In this document: piece by piece, positions 4,770 through 6,678 of the stretch
Position numbering within the stretch: the stretch's first letter is position 1
Layout of the letters: every line of letters starts with the position of its first letter
Assembly: GCA_964436865.1 (NCBI GenBank)
Contig: CAYTFK010000368.1
Location: 1 to 6,678 of the forward strand
DNA from: JAXGPP01 sp964436865
GTDB taxonomy: Bacteria; Planctomycetota; Planctomycetia; Pirellulales; Thermoguttaceae
Direction: 5' to 3'
Length of the DNA: 6,678 nucleotides
Notes under the pieces: generated by a model
The model's input: the letters and a program-made list of their open reading frames with translations, nothing else
Databases searched by the model: none
What the model was told of the DNA's origin: nothing
Position numbers and translations under genes: made by a program

Positions 4770-6152
4770 ATGAGTCGCCGTTTCTCTGCCCGTCGTGACT
4801 TCCTGCGCTCGTCGGCCATTGGCATCGCCGCCGGCGTCACTGCGCCTAACTGGATTTGCGCGGCGGCGAGGGGGCAAGAGTCGAAGAACGATCGGCCGCT
4901 GGTGGGAGCGATCGGCGTGGGGGGAAGGGGACTGCACATTACTCAGCGCGCCGCTCAGTTTGGCGACATCGTGGCGGTTTGCGACGCTGATCTCGGGCAG
5001 GCGGAGAAGGCCAAGGCGGCACTGGGAGGCAAGGCCGAGATCTACCAGGACTATCGCCGGCTGCTGGAACGCAACGACATCGAAGTGATCGTCAACGGCA
5101 CGCCGGATCACTGGCACACGGCGATCAACATCGCTGCCTGCCGCTCGGGAAAGGATCTGTACGCCGAGAAGCCGCTGACGCTTACCATCGACGAGGGCAA
5201 ACGCCTGTGCCGAGCGGTTCGCGAAACGGGGCGGATCGTGCAGGTGGGCACGCAGCAGCGCAGCGTGCCGCACTTTCGAACCGCGGTGGAGTTTGTTCGC
5301 GGCGGGGCAATCGGCAAGTTGCGGCTGGTGAGCGTGATCCTGCCCTTCTGGAACACGCGAGGAGGGCCGTTTGCGACGAAGCCTGTCCCCACTGAGCTCG
5401 ATTGGGACCTTTATCAGGGGCAGGCGCCGTGGCGGCAGTACTGCCGGGAGCGGACCCACTTCACGTTCCGCTGGTTCTTCGAGTATGCCGGCGGGATCAT
5501 CACGGATTGGGGGCAACACCACATGGACATTGCCCACTGGGGCATGGATGTGGAACGCAGCGGTCCGCTCACCGTGGAAGGCAAGGCATATTTCCCTAAC
5601 GAGGGCCGACCCGGCTGCGATCAGTGCTTCAATAATCCCGACCGCTTCGTGGTGAAGATGACTTATCCCGGCGACATCGACCTCTGGTACTTCGTGGCTC
5701 GCGACGCCAAGTACCTGGCCGAAATGGGAGATCTCACACCCGAGCAGGAAGCGGCGCTGTTTGCCGGGTTGCCGGACGACCTTAAGGCGGAGCAGCGCAA
5801 CGGCATCCTGTTCGTCGGCGACAAGGGACGGATTTTCGTCAATCGCGGCGGCGCGTACGGCAAAGCAGTGGAGGAGCACTACGCCAGCCATCCGGCGCAG
5901 GAACCGCCCGGGTTCGATGATACGCTGGAACACATGCGCAACTTCTTCGACTCAGTGAAGAGCCGCCAACAGCCGATCACCGATGTGGAGATCGCCCACC
6001 GCACGATCACGGCCTGCCATCTGGGTAATATTGCGATCCGGCTGAAGCGGAAGATCACCTGGGACGCAGCCACCGAGCAGATCGTCGGCGACGACGATGC
6101 CAACGCGCGGCAGCAGCGCGAGCAGCGAGCGCCGTACGCGATTGAAGGGTGA
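4770..6152 (+). CDS. Tat-exported Gfo/Idh/MocA family oxidoreductase
   Basis: This 460-residue protein begins with a twin-arginine signal peptide (ARRDFLRSS, arginines at 8-9, hydrophobic stretch about 16-33), so it should be exported folded with its cofactor. A Rossmann NAD(P) domain follows (about 43-165) with the loop GAIGVGGRG (46-54), the acidic residue after the second strand (CDAD, 71-74), TPDHWH (111-116) and the family EKP motif (133-135, Lys134 catalytic). The C-terminal substrate domain has DWGQHHMD (246-253), with histidines typical of the active site, and ends in a WDAATEQIVGDDDAN segment (431-444) usual in planctomycete members. The substrate is probably a sugar or polyol derivative but cannot be told. 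The ATG at 4770 is supported by GAGGAG (4758-4763) 6 nt upstream; an in-frame ATG at 4731 would bury the Tat signal. It appears to be a single-gene unit. Confidence 0.92.
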   Translation: MSRRFSARRDFLRSSAIGIAAGVTAPNWICAAARGQESKNDRPLVGAIGVGGRGLHITQRAAQFGDIVAVCDADLGQAEKAKAALGGKAEIYQDYRRLLERNDIEVIVNGTPDHWHTAINIAACRSGKDLYAEKPLTLTIDEGKRLCRAVRETGRIVQVGTQQRSVPHFRTAVEFVRGGAIGKLRLVSVILPFWNTRGGPFATKPVPTELDWDLYQGQAPWRQYCRERTHFTFRWFFEYAGGIITDWGQHHMDIAHWGMDVERSGPLTVEGKAYFPNEGRPGCDQCFNNPDRFVVKMTYPGDIDLWYFVARDAKYLAEMGDLTPEQEAALFAGLPDDLKAEQRNGILFVGDKGRIFVNRGGAYGKAVEEHYASHPAQEPPGFDDTLEHMRNFFDSVKSRQQPITDVEIAHRTITACHLGNIAIRLKRKITWDAATEQIVGDDDANARQQREQRAPYAIEG

Positions 6153-6191
6153 TCTGCCCGCAAACCGCAAGTGATGCGTCGCGCTAAGCGG

Positions 6192-6678
6192 TCACAGCTC
6201 CCGCGTTGCTGCGGGACGACTTGCCGTTTCGGTCTTGGCAGTGATCAGATCTTCCGTAAAGCGGCTGAGGCAGTGCATGCTGCTGGCTTCGCCGCTGAAT
6301 CCGACCACACCCTTGTCCACGTCGAGTTGCTGCGAGATCACGCGGCCGGCGTCGATGTCGAACTTGACAAAGCCGGTCGATTGACTCTGGATGAGTTGGG
6401 CTTCGATCGCCGGGTCGCGGATCGGGGTGAGGATCTGGGTGGCGATCTGGATGGTGGCGACGCCGTTCTTCACATCGCTGAGCGTGAATTTCTGTGACGC
6501 GTCGACCCGCTTGATCGTCCCGGCGGGCAACGGCACTTCGATGGGCATGGGGAGTGACCATGTGTGTCCCACAACGACCGGCTTTTCGGGGAGCGGGATG
6601 CACATCAGGCCTTCGTTCTGCTGCTGTTGAGTCTTCTGCAGCCGAACTCGCGAGATGATCTCGCCGCGAGGGCTGACC
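6192..6678 (-). CDS. Hypothetical protein, C-terminal 161 residues (runs off the right edge)
   Basis: The frame is open to the window edge and ends at the TGA read from 6194, so the N terminus is missing. An internal ATG at 6605 is unlikely to be the start, because the residues before it continue the same style of sequence. The visible part begins VSPRGEIISRVRLQKTQQQQ and goes on with LPEKPVVVGHTWSLPMPIEV. It then alternates polar and hydrophobic residues as expected for beta strands: SDVKNGVATIQI, TGFVKFDIDAGRVIS, DKGVVGFSGEA. This looks like the C-terminal half of a secreted beta-rich protein of the kind planctomycetes encode in numbers. It vaguely recalls DUF6263 members, but I am not certain of that. 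No catalytic motif is visible. It is convergent with the oxidoreductase gene, with 39 nt between the stops. Confidence 0.75.
   Translation of the reverse strand, partial: VSPRGEIISRVRLQKTQQQQNEGLMCIPLPEKPVVVGHTWSLPMPIEVPLPAGTIKRVDASQKFTLSDVKNGVATIQIATQILTPIRDPAIEAQLIQSQSTGFVKFDIDAGRVISQQLDVDKGVVGFSGEASSMHCLSRFTEDLITAKTETASRPAATREL

Noticed and set aside
3623..4939. In-frame upstream extension of the ferredoxin frame to a 531-residue protein
   Set aside because: The extension runs antisense through the sigma factor gene and has no protein-like motif; the family N terminus fits the ATG at 3622.
4719..5933. 404-codon minus-strand frame opposite the oxidoreductase gene
   Set aside because: It is antisense to a gene with clear Tat, Rossmann and EKP motifs; its composition is typical of a complementary-frame shadow.
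1..6678. Search for a CRISPR array, transposon ends, tRNA, rRNA or a clustered defence system
   Set aside because: No regularly spaced repeats, transposase, tRNA cloverleaf or recognisable defence operon was seen; the two nucleases are unlinked single genes.

Overview
The window looks like chromosomal DNA from a GC-rich planctomycete, probably near Pirellulales. This placement is inferred from gene content and resemblance, since no marker gene is present. The clues are: a Tat-exported Gfo/Idh/MocA oxidoreductase; a small acidic four-cysteine protein of a type I associated with planctomycetes; an ECF-like sigma factor with no anti-sigma neighbour; a secreted-type hypothetical protein that vaguely resembles DUF6263; and mostly single-gene transcription units. 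I see no phage, transposon, CRISPR, tRNA or rRNA signature.

Left part (1-2242, all minus strand). Reading in the direction of transcription: a small protein with two CxxC pairs (1937-2242), a membrane-anchored or secreted thermonuclease-family protein (1263-1859), 3-isopropylmalate dehydrogenase (62-1132), then the first 18 codons of an SDR oxidoreductase starting 6 nt after the dehydrogenase stop (1-55). A good sigma-70-like promoter (TTGTGA-N17-TAAAAT) lies just after the thermonuclease stop, so leuB-SDR is probably its own unit. The dehydrogenase has a complete active site but carries Lys-Tyr where NAD-dependent enzymes of the family have Asp-Ile, which suggests NADP use.

Middle part (2243-4066). 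A 428-bp divergent intergenic region holds three exact copies of TGACAAGCCG. Two of them overlap the predicted promoter of the four-cysteine gene. An HNH endonuclease (2671-3303, plus) is convergent with a 7Fe ferredoxin gene, fdxA (3344-3622, minus). The ferredoxin gene has a predicted promoter about 200 nt upstream, and a perfect 9-bp inverted repeat sits in the resulting leader.

Right part (4067-6678). A sigma-70 family factor (4067-4633, plus) has a striking 16-bp-stem hairpin inside its coding sequence. It is followed by a terminator-like pair of competing hairpins, whose last arm runs into a predicted promoter for the Gfo/Idh/MocA oxidoreductase (4770-6152, plus). A convergent partial gene (6192-6678, minus) for a hypothetical protein runs off the right edge.

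I find no multi-gene defence or biosynthetic system here: these are mostly unrelated housekeeping and accessory genes. The unusual signals are regulatory (the repeated 10-mer, the ferredoxin leader, the hairpin in the sigma gene) and the cofactor-site substitution in LeuB.
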